The notes under the pieces: generated by a model | Seen by the model: the letters and a program-made list of their open reading frames with translations, nothing else | Told to the model about the DNA's origin: nothing | The model's database searches: none | Shown: piece after piece, positions 10,199 through 19,409 of the stretch | Layout of the letters: each line of letters begins with the position of its first letter | Position numbering within the stretch: the stretch's first letter is position 1 | Translations under genes and position numbers: made by a program | NCBI GenBank assembly: GCA_038204465.1 | Contig: JBBRCX010000039.1 | Location: 1-39,627 of the forward strand | Source: JBBRCX01 sp038204465 | Lineage (GTDB): Bacteria; Planctomycetota; Phycisphaerae; Tepidisphaerales; Tepidisphaeraceae | DNA: 39,627 nucleotides | Reading direction: 5' to 3'

Positions 10199-12886
10199 AT
10201 GGCCAAGACGAACGGTAAACATCTGGTGATCGTGGAATCGCCCGCCAAGGCGAAGACGATCAACAAGTACCTTGGCGATGGCTATATCGTCAAGGCCAGC
10301 ATGGGCCACGTCCGCGATCTGCCTTCCAAGGGGATGGGCGTCGACCTGAAAACTTTTGTGCCCGAGTACGAAGTGCTCGAGAGCCGGGGGAAGGTCGTCA
10401 CCGAGCTGCGCAAGCTGGCGAAGCAAAGCGACCTGGTCTACCTCGCAACCGACCTGGACCGTGAGGGCGAGGCCATCGCCTGGCATCTCAAAGAAGCCCT
10501 CGGAATTCCCGATAAAAAAGCCCAGCGCGTCATTTTCAACGCCATCACCAAGGCCGAAATCCAGAAGGCGTTCAAGAACCCGATGGCGATTGACATCGAT
10601 CGCGTCAATGCTCAGCAGGCGCGGCGGATTCTCGACCGCATCGTCGGCTACGAGATCTCGCCGCTGCTTTGGCGCAAGGTGGCGCGCGGCCTGAGTGCGG
10701 GGCGGGTCCAGAGCGTCGCGGTCCGGCTGATTGTCGAGCGCGAGCGCGAGATCGAAGCATTCATTCCGGTAGAACACTGGAAGATCGGCGGCGTCTTCAC
10801 GCCCAGTGCGGACGGGAAGACCTGTCAAAAGCTGGCCGCCGCCTGGACCGACTTCCTGACCAACACCGGCAACGGCGATCGCACGAAGCTGGAGCGCGAG
10901 AAATGGCTTGCGGAGCACGGCGCGTTCGTCGCGGAACTGGTGGAGCTGTCCGGCAAGAAGTTCGAGGCCTCCAATAAGTCCGACGCCACCCGCGCTGCCG
11001 AACTGCTTGGTTTCACCCTGGATCGCGACGATACGACCGAAGACCCGGAAGCAAAGGGCCCGGCAAAATACCTCACCCGCCTCCACGGCGGCCTCGGCAA
11101 GTGCCCGGACTTCACCGTCCGCGGAATTGAAAAGAAGCGCACGACAAGCCGTCCGCCCGGCCCTTTCATCACGAGCACCCTGCAACAGGGCGCTTCCAGC
11201 CGGCTCGGAATCGGCGCGCAGCGCACCATGCGCCTGGCCCAGACGCTCTACGAAACCGGCGCGATCACCTACATGCGTACGGACTCGACGAATGTGTCGG
11301 CCGAAGCGCTGACGATGGCCCGTTCGTACATCAAGAAGGAATTCGGCGATCGCTATCTGCCGGAGAAGGCCAACGTCTACACCTCCTCGAACAAGAGTGC
11401 GCAGGAGGCCCATGAGGCGATCCGCCCGACGGACCTGACCCTCACTCCGGCGCTGGCGAAGGCGAAGTTCGGGGTTGACGAGTCGAAGCTCTACCAGCTC
11501 ATCTGGAACCGCTTCGTCGCCTGTCAGATGCCGCCGGCTGAATTCGATCAGACCAATATCACTCTCGGGGTCCCGGCGAAAGAGGGAGACGCGGTGTTCC
11601 GCGCCACGGGCCGCAAGCTGGTCTTCGACGGCTTCATGCGCGTCGCCGGAGTCAGCAGTGAAGATCAACTCCTTCCCGACCTTCGCGAGCAGCAGCCGGT
11701 GTTCCCCATCGAGATCAGCCCGACGCAGCACTTCACCCAGCCGCCGCCGCGTTACAGCGAAGCCAGCCTTGTGAAAGCGCTCGAGCAGGCGGGAATTGGC
11801 CGGCCCAGCACCTACGCAAGCATCATCCAGACGATCCAGGACCGCGAGTACGTGCAGCAGATCGATCGCCGCTTCTTCGCGACGATGCTTGGTTCCATCG
11901 TGACCGACAAGCTGATCCAGGCGTTCCCCGACATCATGAACGTGCAGTTCACTGCCGGGATGGAGCTGCAGCTCGATGACATTGAGGAGAAGCATCTCGA
12001 CTGGATCAAGCTCCTGCGCGACTTTTATGGACCGTTCCACAAGGTCGTCGAGGGTGCGCTGGAGAAGATCGAACACGCCGGCGGCACCGCTTCGCCTTAC
12101 CTGTGCGACAAGTGCGGCCGGCCGATGTGCTACCGCATCAGCAAGAACGGCTTTTTCCTCTCCTGCACCGGTTACCCGGAATGTGGCGGAACCAAGGCGG
12201 TCGATCAGCAGGGCAAGCCGACCGTTCGCGAAGTCTCCGAACACAAGTGCCCCAATTGCGGCAAGGACATGATCAAGCGCCGCGGGCGTTTCGGCGAATT
12301 CCTGGGTTGCGCGGGATATCCGGAGTGCAAGACGATCGTCAATCTCGACAAAGCCGGTAAGCCGCTCCCGCCCAAGGCGCCGCCGATCCAGACGACGGTG
12401 AAATGCGAGAAATGCGGCGGACCGATGCTGCTCCGCGACAGCAAGCGCGGGCCGTTTCTCGGTTGTGCGAGCTTCCCCAAGTGCCGCTCCACGAAAATGG
12501 TCAAGAAGCTGGAGGGCGACAACCTGAAGCAGGTGGAAGCGCTGGTGCCGCTGCTCAAGGAAGGCGCGGAGAAGGCTCGCGCACTGGTCGCGAAGATCAT
12601 CGGCGACAACCCCGCCGCGTCGAACGGCAAGCCCGCCAACACCGCGACAGACATCGACTGTGACGAATGCGGCAAGCCGATGATCATCCGCAACGGTCGT
12701 CGCGGGCAGTTCCTCGGTTGCTCGGGCTACCCCAAGTGCAAAAACACCGGGGAGGTTCCCGCCAAGCTCCTGGAAGAAATGGGGCTGAACGCAAGCTCCA
12801 ACGGCGACGGCGCCGACTCGAAGGATTCATCGAAAAACTCCACGGACTCACCCGACGACATCGATACCGATTTGCTTGTCGAATAG
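10199..12886 (+). CDS. topA: DNA topoisomerase I (type IA)
   Basis: 895 residues. It relaxes negatively supercoiled DNA through a 5'-phosphotyrosine intermediate. The Toprim domain opens with IVESPAKAKTINKYLG and has the acidic DLDREGEAIAWHL motif. The active-site tyrosine is Tyr358 in ITYMRTDSTNVS. From about residue 636 there are four C4 zinc ribbons in a row, each with CxxCG...C...C (for example CDKCGRPM, CPNCGKDM, CEKCGGPM, CDECGKPM, with the second pair in xGYPxC or xSFPxC). The first three are close together and the fourth follows a linker of about 55 residues. A short Ser/Asp-rich tail ends the protein. The start fits the conserved N-terminus, although no clear ribosome-binding site precedes it. 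Confidence 0.97.
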   Translation: MAKTNGKHLVIVESPAKAKTINKYLGDGYIVKASMGHVRDLPSKGMGVDLKTFVPEYEVLESRGKVVTELRKLAKQSDLVYLATDLDREGEAIAWHLKEALGIPDKKAQRVIFNAITKAEIQKAFKNPMAIDIDRVNAQQARRILDRIVGYEISPLLWRKVARGLSAGRVQSVAVRLIVEREREIEAFIPVEHWKIGGVFTPSADGKTCQKLAAAWTDFLTNTGNGDRTKLEREKWLAEHGAFVAELVELSGKKFEASNKSDATRAAELLGFTLDRDDTTEDPEAKGPAKYLTRLHGGLGKCPDFTVRGIEKKRTTSRPPGPFITSTLQQGASSRLGIGAQRTMRLAQTLYETGAITYMRTDSTNVSAEALTMARSYIKKEFGDRYLPEKANVYTSSNKSAQEAHEAIRPTDLTLTPALAKAKFGVDESKLYQLIWNRFVACQMPPAEFDQTNITLGVPAKEGDAVFRATGRKLVFDGFMRVAGVSSEDQLLPDLREQQPVFPIEISPTQHFTQPPPRYSEASLVKALEQAGIGRPSTYASIIQTIQDREYVQQIDRRFFATMLGSIVTDKLIQAFPDIMNVQFTAGMELQLDDIEEKHLDWIKLLRDFYGPFHKVVEGALEKIEHAGGTASPYLCDKCGRPMCYRISKNGFFLSCTGYPECGGTKAVDQQGKPTVREVSEHKCPNCGKDMIKRRGRFGEFLGCAGYPECKTIVNLDKAGKPLPPKAPPIQTTVKCEKCGGPMLLRDSKRGPFLGCASFPKCRSTKMVKKLEGDNLKQVEALVPLLKEGAEKARALVAKIIGDNPAASNGKPANTATDIDCDECGKPMIIRNGRRGQFLGCSGYPKCKNTGEVPAKLLEEMGLNASSNGDGADSKDSSKNSTDSPDDIDTDLLVE

Positions 12887-12962
12887 TTGTTCACCTCCCG
12901 TGCCTTGTCCGCTTCGCGATCGCGCAACGTTGCATTGCTGACCCGGAGGTTACACTTCAGGC

Positions 12963-13838
12963 ATGTCCCGATCTCCCTCCACCGGACCCTCGCGCTCGAA
13001 CCGAATGGGCCGGCGCGCAGCGGCTGTCCTTGCCATCATTCTTCTCCCGTCGCAGTACAGCTGCTCCCAATCGCCGAAGCACCATCCTGCAGGCAATGCT
13101 GCCCCGTCGGCTGCAGAAATCGAACGGGCTCAGCTCGAATCCGATCTGCGGCAGGCCATTCAACGCGAGCGCGAGCTGGTCGCGCAGAACCCCGAAGTGC
13201 ACCAGGCCGAAACAGACTACACGCAGTTGAGCAGCTATCACGACAACGAACTCTCGAAGAGCAGCGCGCAGTTTGCGCGCTACCTCGATTCGCAGCAGGA
13301 CGAACGCGGCGATAACTCCGCCCTGGCAATCTATCGGCGTCTTCGTTCCGCCTGGCAGGAAGTGCACATCATCGACGAGCTCCAGCAGCCGCAAAGGGAA
13401 AAGGTGCTGAAGACGGTGATTCTTGCGAGCTTGCAGGAGCGCCCCAAGGTGCAGCAGGAAATGGTCGCTGAGCTGAAGCAGCATTTCCCCGAGCTGGCCG
13501 ACGCAGATCTGCGCGACCCCGAGGAATTCTGGCGCGCCTATCGGCGTGCAAACGTCGCGGCCGCCGACAAAGCGATCAAGCGGGTGCGCGCCGTCGAAAA
13601 GGAGTCGGAGTTTCCGGTATACGTGCTGGAGCACATTCGAAAGCTCTCGCTGGCTCATCTCGAACTGGAGGCGATGTACTTCCCGTACGCCCAGCTCAAG
13701 ACCCCGGAGCCGCTCCGGAAGGTCCGCGATCAAATCCATCAGTTGCAGATCAGGATCGCGAATTTGCGCCTCGCGAAGGAGCACCCGGGGGCCCGCGGAG
13801 CCACCACGCGGACAAGTACTTCCGGGTCGCAACATTGA
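12963..13838 (+). CDS. exported, largely helical protein of unknown function
   Basis: 291 residues, not recognised. The N-terminus has basic residues followed by a hydrophobic segment (AAAVLAIILLPSQ) and a Cys (QYSCSQ). It looks like a signal peptide, perhaps a lipoprotein signal, though QYSC is a poor lipobox. An internal Met at residue 15 is an alternative start directly before the hydrophobic part. The mature part is rich in Glu, Gln, Arg and Leu with long predicted helices and probable coiled coil (for example AEIERAQLESDLRQAIQRER). A Thr/Ser-rich tail ends it. GGAGGT at 12945-12950 is the likely ribosome-binding site, at rather long spacing. It is 76 bases after topA and 18 before the next gene. 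Confidence 0.65.
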   Translation: MSRSPSTGPSRSNRMGRRAAAVLAIILLPSQYSCSQSPKHHPAGNAAPSAAEIERAQLESDLRQAIQRERELVAQNPEVHQAETDYTQLSSYHDNELSKSSAQFARYLDSQQDERGDNSALAIYRRLRSAWQEVHIIDELQQPQREKVLKTVILASLQERPKVQQEMVAELKQHFPELADADLRDPEEFWRAYRRANVAAADKAIKRVRAVEKESEFPVYVLEHIRKLSLAHLELEAMYFPYAQLKTPEPLRKVRDQIHQLQIRIANLRLAKEHPGARGATTRTSTSGSQH

Positions 13839-13856
13839 ACGCTATAACGCCGGACG

Positions 13857-14663
13857 ATGTCCCAGCTTCAGGACCACGCCGGCGGTAATACGATCGAGCT
13901 GCTCTTCCTGGGCACCGGCACCAGCGCGGGCGTGCCAATGATCGGTTGCCACTGCGAGGTTTGCACAAGCACGGATCCTCACGACAAGCGCACCCGTCCC
14001 TCCGTCGCCATCTCGTATGGGCGCATTCGCGTCCTCGTCGACACCACTCCCGAGCTGCGCGTTCAATGCGTGCAGCAGCGCGTCGACTCCATTGACGCCG
14101 TCGTCTATACGCATGCTCATGCAGACCACATCATGGGCCTGGATGATCTGAGGCGCTTTAATGCGATCAGGAACGGGCCCCTGGACGTCTGGGCCGACGA
14201 GCGCACGCACCATGCGCTGGAGCGATGTTTCGCCTATGCCTTCAAAGAACCCGATCCGAGCGCGAAACTGTTCCGGCCGCACCTGCGCCGCCGCACGATC
14301 GGCGGCCCGTTCGAGATCGCTGACGTGCGCTGGACGCCGGTCCCGCTGTTTCACGGGGACCTTCCGGTCCTCGGTTTTCGGGTAGGGAACCTCGCGTATC
14401 TCACCGATGTGAGCCGGATTCCGGAAGAGTCTTTCGCATTGCTGGAGCACCTGGACGTGCTGGTGCTCGACGCCCTGCAGCACCGGAGCCACACAACGCA
14501 TTTCTCGCTGCGCGAAGCGGTAGAAGCCGCTCACCGTATTAATTCAAAGCAGACTTTCTTCACCCACATCGCACATGCCCTCGGCCACGAGGCGACGAAC
14601 CGCGAATTGCCCGAGTCAATGCGGCTCGCCTTCGATGGGCAGCGCGCAATCGCTTCCGCCTGA
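13857..14663 (+). CDS. metallo-beta-lactamase-fold hydrolase, PhnP-like
   Basis: 268 residues. The protein opens with LLFLGTGTSAGVP and a Cys cluster GCHCEVC, as in PhnP-type phosphodiesterases, where such cysteines hold a structural zinc. The main metal motif is THAHADHIMGLDDLR, followed by further ligands in LFHGDLPVLGF, the Asp in YLTDVS and a late His in FFTHIAH. PhnP itself hydrolyses cyclic phosphodiesters in phosphonate breakdown, but no phn genes are nearby, so the substrate is unknown. The gene lies 12 bases before the methyltransferase and probably shares its transcript. Confidence 0.85.
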   Translation: MSQLQDHAGGNTIELLFLGTGTSAGVPMIGCHCEVCTSTDPHDKRTRPSVAISYGRIRVLVDTTPELRVQCVQQRVDSIDAVVYTHAHADHIMGLDDLRRFNAIRNGPLDVWADERTHHALERCFAYAFKEPDPSAKLFRPHLRRRTIGGPFEIADVRWTPVPLFHGDLPVLGFRVGNLAYLTDVSRIPEESFALLEHLDVLVLDALQHRSHTTHFSLREAVEAAHRINSKQTFFTHIAHALGHEATNRELPESMRLAFDGQRAIASA

Positions 14664-14675
14664 GGGTCGGGCCGC

Positions 14676-15449
14676 ATGAAACGCTACCTTGCCATTCCCG
14701 AATACTATGACGCCGAGAACGAGGGCCGGTCCATGCTGCAGCAGGACGTGCCGTTCTTCCTGGGGCAGCTTCAAAAGCGGCGGCAGGACGTTCTCGAGCT
14801 GGCGGCTGGAACGGCGCGCGCCGCAATTCCCATTGCCCAGGCGGGGCACCGGGTGGTGGGGATCGACTACGACGCGCGCATGATCGAGATCGCGCGGCGA
14901 AAACGCGATGCCGTCGGACTCGTGGACGAACAGCTGCGCCTGCTGCGCGGCGACATGCTGGGCCTTCGCGTCAGTGGGAGATTCGACTGGATCTGCATCT
15001 TCTTCAACACCTTCCTCGCCTTCACGACGCTCGAGGAGCAGGACCGCGTGCTGCAATCGGTGCGGCGGCATCTGAAGCCCAACGGCCGCTTCTGGCTGGA
15101 CGTCTTTCAACCCAACCTCGCGCTGCTCGCGACCGAGATTTCAACGGGATTGGACGCGAGTGCGTTTTACGTGCCGCGGTATGAGCGGACGGTCTTCATG
15201 ACCACCGATATTCGCCGCGATCCGTCCCGGCAGGTGCAGCGCGTCACGTTTCATTACAAGTGGTTTGACGCCGACGGCTCGGAGAAGCACCAGCGGCGCG
15301 ATTTCGACATGACCTTCATCTTCCCGCGCGAGCTGCAAATCCTGCTGGAGCGCAATGGCCTGGTCATCGAACGGCTGTTTGGCAACTACGACGGCACGTC
15401 CCTCGGCCCCGACTCTCCGCGCATGATCGCCCGCTGCAAGCGGGCTTGA
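14676..15449 (+). CDS. class I SAM-dependent methyltransferase
   Basis: 257 residues. The SAM-binding glycine-rich motif VLELAAGTARAA is at residues 39-50, followed by the acidic strand end VVGIDYD (motif II) and a WICIFFNTF strand in place of motif IV. The C-terminal half has strands typical of small-molecule methyltransferases. The substrate cannot be told from sequence. The stop codon lies inside the first copy of a 16-bp tandem repeat. Confidence 0.85.
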   Translation: MKRYLAIPEYYDAENEGRSMLQQDVPFFLGQLQKRRQDVLELAAGTARAAIPIAQAGHRVVGIDYDARMIEIARRKRDAVGLVDEQLRLLRGDMLGLRVSGRFDWICIFFNTFLAFTTLEEQDRVLQSVRRHLKPNGRFWLDVFQPNLALLATEISTGLDASAFYVPRYERTVFMTTDIRRDPSRQVQRVTFHYKWFDADGSEKHQRRDFDMTFIFPRELQILLERNGLVIERLFGNYDGTSLGPDSPRMIARCKRA

Positions 15450-15466
15450 GTGCAAGCGGGCTTGAG
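15435..15466 (+). repeat. 16-bp perfect tandem repeat across the methyltransferase stop codon
   Basis: TGCAAGCGGGCTTGAG occurs at 15435-15450 and again, without change, at 15451-15466. Each unit contains the small inverted repeat CAAGC-GG-GCTTG. The methyltransferase TGA (15447-15449) is in the first unit, so the copy number does not alter the protein. The rest of 15467-15631 shows no gene. GGGAGA just before 15632 is the hemQ ribosome-binding site. Confidence 0.8.
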
Positions 15467-15631
15467 CCTCCAGGTTCATCCGACTAGCATGATCCTCGCT
15501 CCACGATGGCCTGGGCGTTTGGCGCGAAGCCAGGAGGCTGCGTAAACCAGCATGCAGCGGAGCGACGCCGTCTTTGATCGGCGCGACCGCCAGCCGCACA
15601 TCGCCGTACGGGGTGAGCGACAGGGAGAACC

Positions 15632-16381
15632 ATGACACAGCAAGCAACCTCCGCGCGGGAGCAGCCGGCGGCCCAGCCGCAGGGCGCGGGGCCGGCCGTG
15701 CAACGGCAGTTCGTGAATTTCTCGTTTCACAAGCTCGACCCGGCATTCCGCCGGCTTGGCGATCATGAAAAGATCCAGGCCCGCAGCGAGTTCCTGAAGG
15801 TAATGGACCAGCGGCGCCCCGGCTTGATGTGCCTCACGTACAGCACCGTGGGCCTGCGGCCGGACTGCGATTTTTTGCTCTGGCGTATTGCCATGTCCAC
15901 CGACGATTTTCAGGCCCACACCCAATCCATCAATAAGTCCCGGTTGGGGGCTTACCTGACGACGCCGTGGAGCTTTGTCTCGATGACCAAGCGCAGCATG
16001 TATATCGACAAGCTCGATCCGCATCACACGGCCGAAAGCCGCACGCACATCATCCCCGGCAAGCTCAAGTATCTGTTCGTCTACCCGTTCGTAAAGACGC
16101 GCGACTGGTATCTGCTGCCGCAGGAGAAACGGCAGGAGATCATGGACGTGCACATCCGCGTGGGCAACAAGTATCCGAGCGTGAAGCTGAACACGACCTA
16201 CAGCTTCGGGCTCGACGATCAGGATTTCGTTGTGGCGTTCGAGACCGACGAGCCCAGGGATTTCGTGGACCTGGTGATGGAGCTCCGCGAAACGCAGAGC
16301 AGCAAGTACACCCAGCGCGACACGCCGATCTTCACCTGCGTGCAGATGCCGATCGCGAACGTGCTGGACCAGCTTTTCTAA
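15632..16381 (+). CDS. hemQ: coproheme decarboxylase / chlorite dismutase family protein
   Basis: 249 residues. HemQ (ChdC) converts coproheme to heme b in the coproporphyrin-dependent pathway, using peroxide. Family landmarks are present: VYPFVKTRDWYLLP with the candidate catalytic Tyr151, then MDVHIRVG with His174, the expected proximal heme ligand, at the same number as in Listeria. The following TTYSFGLDDQDFVVAFETDEP and MELRETQSSKY match the second ferredoxin-like half. The first about 25 residues are low-complexity (Gln/Ala/Pro). HemQ is favoured over a true chlorite dismutase by its resemblance to the Gram-positive-type sequences, but activity is not proven by sequence. It is followed by the SagB-type gene after 125 bases with no evident gene. 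Confidence 0.85.
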   Translation: MTQQATSAREQPAAQPQGAGPAVQRQFVNFSFHKLDPAFRRLGDHEKIQARSEFLKVMDQRRPGLMCLTYSTVGLRPDCDFLLWRIAMSTDDFQAHTQSINKSRLGAYLTTPWSFVSMTKRSMYIDKLDPHHTAESRTHIIPGKLKYLFVYPFVKTRDWYLLPQEKRQEIMDVHIRVGNKYPSVKLNTTYSFGLDDQDFVVAFETDEPRDFVDLVMELRETQSSKYTQRDTPIFTCVQMPIANVLDQLF

Positions 16382-16506
16382 GGCGCTGTCCGGCGTTTTT
16401 CCGGCAGATCCATCGAATCTGCGCACGAAGCTATGCGAACCGTTAAGGAGGACGGAGCGAGGACCGCAAGACGCGCAACTCGCATTCGCACCGTCACAGG
16501 TTCCTG

Positions 16507-18111
16507 ATGCCGCTTCCCCGGGAGATTCTCGAGCGGATTGACCGCGTTGCCGAATACCACCGGGCGACGAAGCACACCCACGAATCGATCCGCCTCGAGC
16601 CGGACGGCCCGCACTGGTCCGAGAAGCCCAACCCGTTTCGCATTTTCGAGGACTATCCGAAGATCCCACTGCCGACGGTTGTCCTGGATGCGCCGGTTCC
16701 AACCTTGGCGCTGCTGAGTGAGGGCCTTTCGGCGCTTCCGCCGGAGCGGCTCCACCCGTCACAGGACCTGCAGGTCCTCGCGAGCTGGCTGTATTACGCA
16801 AACGGGATAACGCACGGCGAAAACGGCCAATGGCAGCGCAGCTGTCCCAGCCACGGCGATCTTTTCCCGTATGAGATTTACGTGGCGGCTTTCGGCATTG
16901 AGGGGCTCGTGCCGGGGCTCTATCACTATTCTCTGCACGAGTTCTGCCTGCGCAAGATCCGGCAGGGTCCGCCGACGCTGGCGCAAATTCTCCGGGGGCG
17001 CCCCGACCTGCAGTTCCTCAAGACCGTTCCAGCGGTGCTGCTGGTCTCCACGATGTATTGGCGCTCCGCATGGCGCTATCGTCAGCGCGCCTACCGCTAC
17101 GCGTTGCAGGATGCGGGACATCTGACCCAGAACCTGATCACCGCCGCCAATGGACTCGGCATTCAGACAACCACGCGGCTGCGGATGAACGACAAGTCGA
17201 TGCGGGAATTGATCGGCATCCTTCCCGACGTTCCATTCGAGCAGGCGGAGTCGGTGCAGGCGATGGTGGTGTGGGCGGACGAGGCGACGCAGCCGTTGCC
17301 CCTGAATGGGTCGACTTTCGAGCCGCTGCCGCCCATACCAAGGCCTCCGCTGTCGGACTACTGCGTGCCGTACCTGGGAATCGTCGCGGCACATCAGGAA
17401 TGTGTTGCCCCCGGCGTGGCGGTGCGCGAGCTGCGTTCGCCGGTAACGGAATTGTCGCCCCTGCCTCCGGACCAGCATTGGACCGAACTGCCAGAGCCCG
17501 ATGGGCCGGTGGGGGGCCGACCGCTGCGCGAAGTGCTGCTGGCGCACGCGTGCACCACGGAATTCTCCCGCAAGCCGATCTCGCGCGACCAGCTCTGGAC
17601 CGCAAATCGCATCGCATTTCGAGGCGGCAGCCATTTTCCCGTGCTTCCCGATGGGCCGCACGTCGGGTTGGTGCGCCCGTTGTGGATCGTGAACGACGTC
17701 AGCGGCATGGAGGCTGGGCTTTGGTATTACGACCCGCCGCAGGATCGCTGGAGGCTTCTGCGGCGCGGCGATCTGCGCGCCAGAGTGCAGTATCTTTCGC
17801 TGGATCAACCCGCCGCCTCGAATGCTTCCGCTGCGTGCTTCATGACGGCGAACATCCCCCGCCTGATGAAGAAGGCAGGCCCCGACGCGTATCGCCTTGC
17901 GCACCTGGAAGCTGGAATCGTCGGCCAGCGCATCTGCCTCGCCGCCGGCGCGATGAAGCTGGTCTGCTGCCCGATCGGCGCCTTCTACGACGATGAAGTC
18001 CGCGGCTGCCTTGGGATGGAAAACACCGGCTGGGAGGTGCTCTACGAGATTCTCCTGGGTCATCCCGTTCCGCCGCAGCCGCCCGAAAGAGCTGAGCCTA
18101 ACGGCGTCTGA
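16507..18111 (+). CDS. SagB/ThcOx-family dehydrogenase (two nitroreductase-like domains)
   Basis: 534 residues, about twice a single nitroreductase domain. The N-terminus (YHRATKHTHESI, then PFRIFEDYPKIPLP) is the usual lead-in of SagB/ThcOx proteins. The first FMN-reductase-like half covers about residues 80-260 (LASWLYYANGIT, LQDAGHLTQNLITAANGLGI). The second covers about 340-525 (LREVLLAHACTTEFSRKPIS, LEAGIVGQRICLAAGAMKL). SagB enzymes oxidise azolines to azoles in peptide natural products, but no YcaO cyclodehydratase or precursor peptide is seen nearby. This is probably one of the stand-alone versions whose substrate is unknown. The start at 16507 has no good ribosome-binding site, and GGAGG at 16447 is too far away. 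hemQ lies just upstream. Confidence 0.8.
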   Translation: MPLPREILERIDRVAEYHRATKHTHESIRLEPDGPHWSEKPNPFRIFEDYPKIPLPTVVLDAPVPTLALLSEGLSALPPERLHPSQDLQVLASWLYYANGITHGENGQWQRSCPSHGDLFPYEIYVAAFGIEGLVPGLYHYSLHEFCLRKIRQGPPTLAQILRGRPDLQFLKTVPAVLLVSTMYWRSAWRYRQRAYRYALQDAGHLTQNLITAANGLGIQTTTRLRMNDKSMRELIGILPDVPFEQAESVQAMVVWADEATQPLPLNGSTFEPLPPIPRPPLSDYCVPYLGIVAAHQECVAPGVAVRELRSPVTELSPLPPDQHWTELPEPDGPVGGRPLREVLLAHACTTEFSRKPISRDQLWTANRIAFRGGSHFPVLPDGPHVGLVRPLWIVNDVSGMEAGLWYYDPPQDRWRLLRRGDLRARVQYLSLDQPAASNASAACFMTANIPRLMKKAGPDAYRLAHLEAGIVGQRICLAAGAMKLVCCPIGAFYDDEVRGCLGMENTGWEVLYEILLGHPVPPQPPERAEPNGV

Positions 18112-18151
18112 TCTTGAACGACACCGTTCTTCGCCATAGCCTCTAGCATGA

Positions 18152-19336
18152 ATGATCGCTGAAGCGTCTATTGAGAAAGTCCTGGGCGACTGCGTCAAAT
18201 TCCGCCACCGCCTGCACCGCATCCCCGAATTGGGTTACCAGGAATTCAAGACGGCGGCCGCCATTCGCGCTGAGCTGGATGCGATCGGCGTCGCGCATAT
18301 CGACGGCATTCCCGATGCGCCCACCGCGACCATCGCGGTCATCGGCGATACCAGTAAGCCCTGCATTGCGCTCCGCGCCGATATCGACGCGCTGCCGATC
18401 CTGGAGCGCACCGGCCTGCCTTACGCGAGTACTCACCCGGGCACGATGCACGCCTGCGGCCACGACGGGCACACCTCGACGCTCCTGGGCGTTACTCGTC
18501 TTCTGCAGGTAATGCAGGAAGACCTGCGCGTCTGCGTGAAACTCATCTGGCAGCCCGCCGAAGAGGGCGGCGGGGGGGCGGAACGCCTCGTTGACGCCGG
18601 AGTGCTCGACGGGCGAATCGGGCCGAAAGTGCGGGCGATTTTCGGCTTGCATGGGTGGCCTGGCATGAAAGTCGGCCTGGTGGCCACCAAGCCCGGCGAG
18701 TTGCTGGCTGCCACCGACAACTTCAACATCACCTTCGTCGGCCGCGGGTGCCACGGCGCCTTCCCCCACATGGGGCGCGATCCGATCGTCGCCGCCTGTG
18801 AAGCGGTGGTGAACCTTCAACAGTTCGTGAGCCGCGAGATGGACCCGACCGACTCTGCCGTGATTACCGTCGGCAAGTTCAACGCGGGGACTGCCACGAA
18901 TGTGATTCCGGATGTCGCGACGATCGAAGGCACCGCGCGGACCCTGACTGAAGCGCCGCGCCGCGCCATCAAGGACTCGATGGAGCGGCGTTGCCGCGGA
19001 ATCGCGCTGGCCAATGACTGCGAGTTGCGCTTTGACTGGCTGCCAGGCTACCCGCCGACCGTGAACGATCCCGGGATGGCCGACTTCGTCGCAAAGGTGG
19101 CTCGACAGGCTTTGGGCAATCAGCGTTTCGTTCCCGTCTCGCGCCCCTCAATGGGAGGCGAAGACTTCGCCTATTATTTGCAGAAGATCCCCGGCTGCTT
19201 TTTCCTCGTCGGCGTCGAGCCACCCGACAAGACTGCCTACCCGCCGCTGCACAGCGACCGCTATGACTTCACCGACGCGGCAATGGGCGTGGGGATGAAG
19301 ATGTTCGTCGAGTTGGTGCGAAACTTCTCCGCTTGA
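18152..19336 (+). CDS. M20-family amidohydrolase (hippurate/IAA-amino acid hydrolase type)
   Basis: 394 residues. The metal and catalytic motifs of the M20D amidohydrolases are all present: HRIPELGYQE near the start, HACGHDGHTS (Cys and His ligands), PAEEGGGG (catalytic Glu pair), FGLHGWP, and MGGEDFAYY with a late His in PPLHSDRYDF. The dimerisation domain lies in the middle (about residues 185-300, with NVIPDVATIEGTAR). These cytosolic enzymes remove acyl groups from N-acyl amino acids. The exact substrate is not determined. It is convergent with proS; the 73 bases between them show no clear terminator. Confidence 0.9.
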   Translation: MIAEASIEKVLGDCVKFRHRLHRIPELGYQEFKTAAAIRAELDAIGVAHIDGIPDAPTATIAVIGDTSKPCIALRADIDALPILERTGLPYASTHPGTMHACGHDGHTSTLLGVTRLLQVMQEDLRVCVKLIWQPAEEGGGGAERLVDAGVLDGRIGPKVRAIFGLHGWPGMKVGLVATKPGELLAATDNFNITFVGRGCHGAFPHMGRDPIVAACEAVVNLQQFVSREMDPTDSAVITVGKFNAGTATNVIPDVATIEGTARTLTEAPRRAIKDSMERRCRGIALANDCELRFDWLPGYPPTVNDPGMADFVAKVARQALGNQRFVPVSRPSMGGEDFAYYLQKIPGCFFLVGVEPPDKTAYPPLHSDRYDFTDAAMGVGMKMFVELVRNFSA

Positions 19337-19409
19337 GGCGCTTCCACCGCCGAATTCAGCGCGCACCCAAGCTGCTCATCCTCGTTCATCTCTTGCATTG
19401 CGTTTCAGC

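Noticed and set aside
10196..12244. 682-aa minus-strand frame opposite topA
   Set aside because: Shadow of topA caused by codon bias, with low-complexity charged composition.
13857..14663. Calling the MBL-fold gene phnP outright
   Set aside because: The Cys cluster and HAHADH motif fit PhnP, but no other phosphonate gene is nearby, so only PhnP-like is justified.
16507..18111. A thiazole/oxazole peptide (RiPP) cluster around the SagB-type gene
   Set aside because: No YcaO, SagC-like or precursor peptide gene is present within the window.
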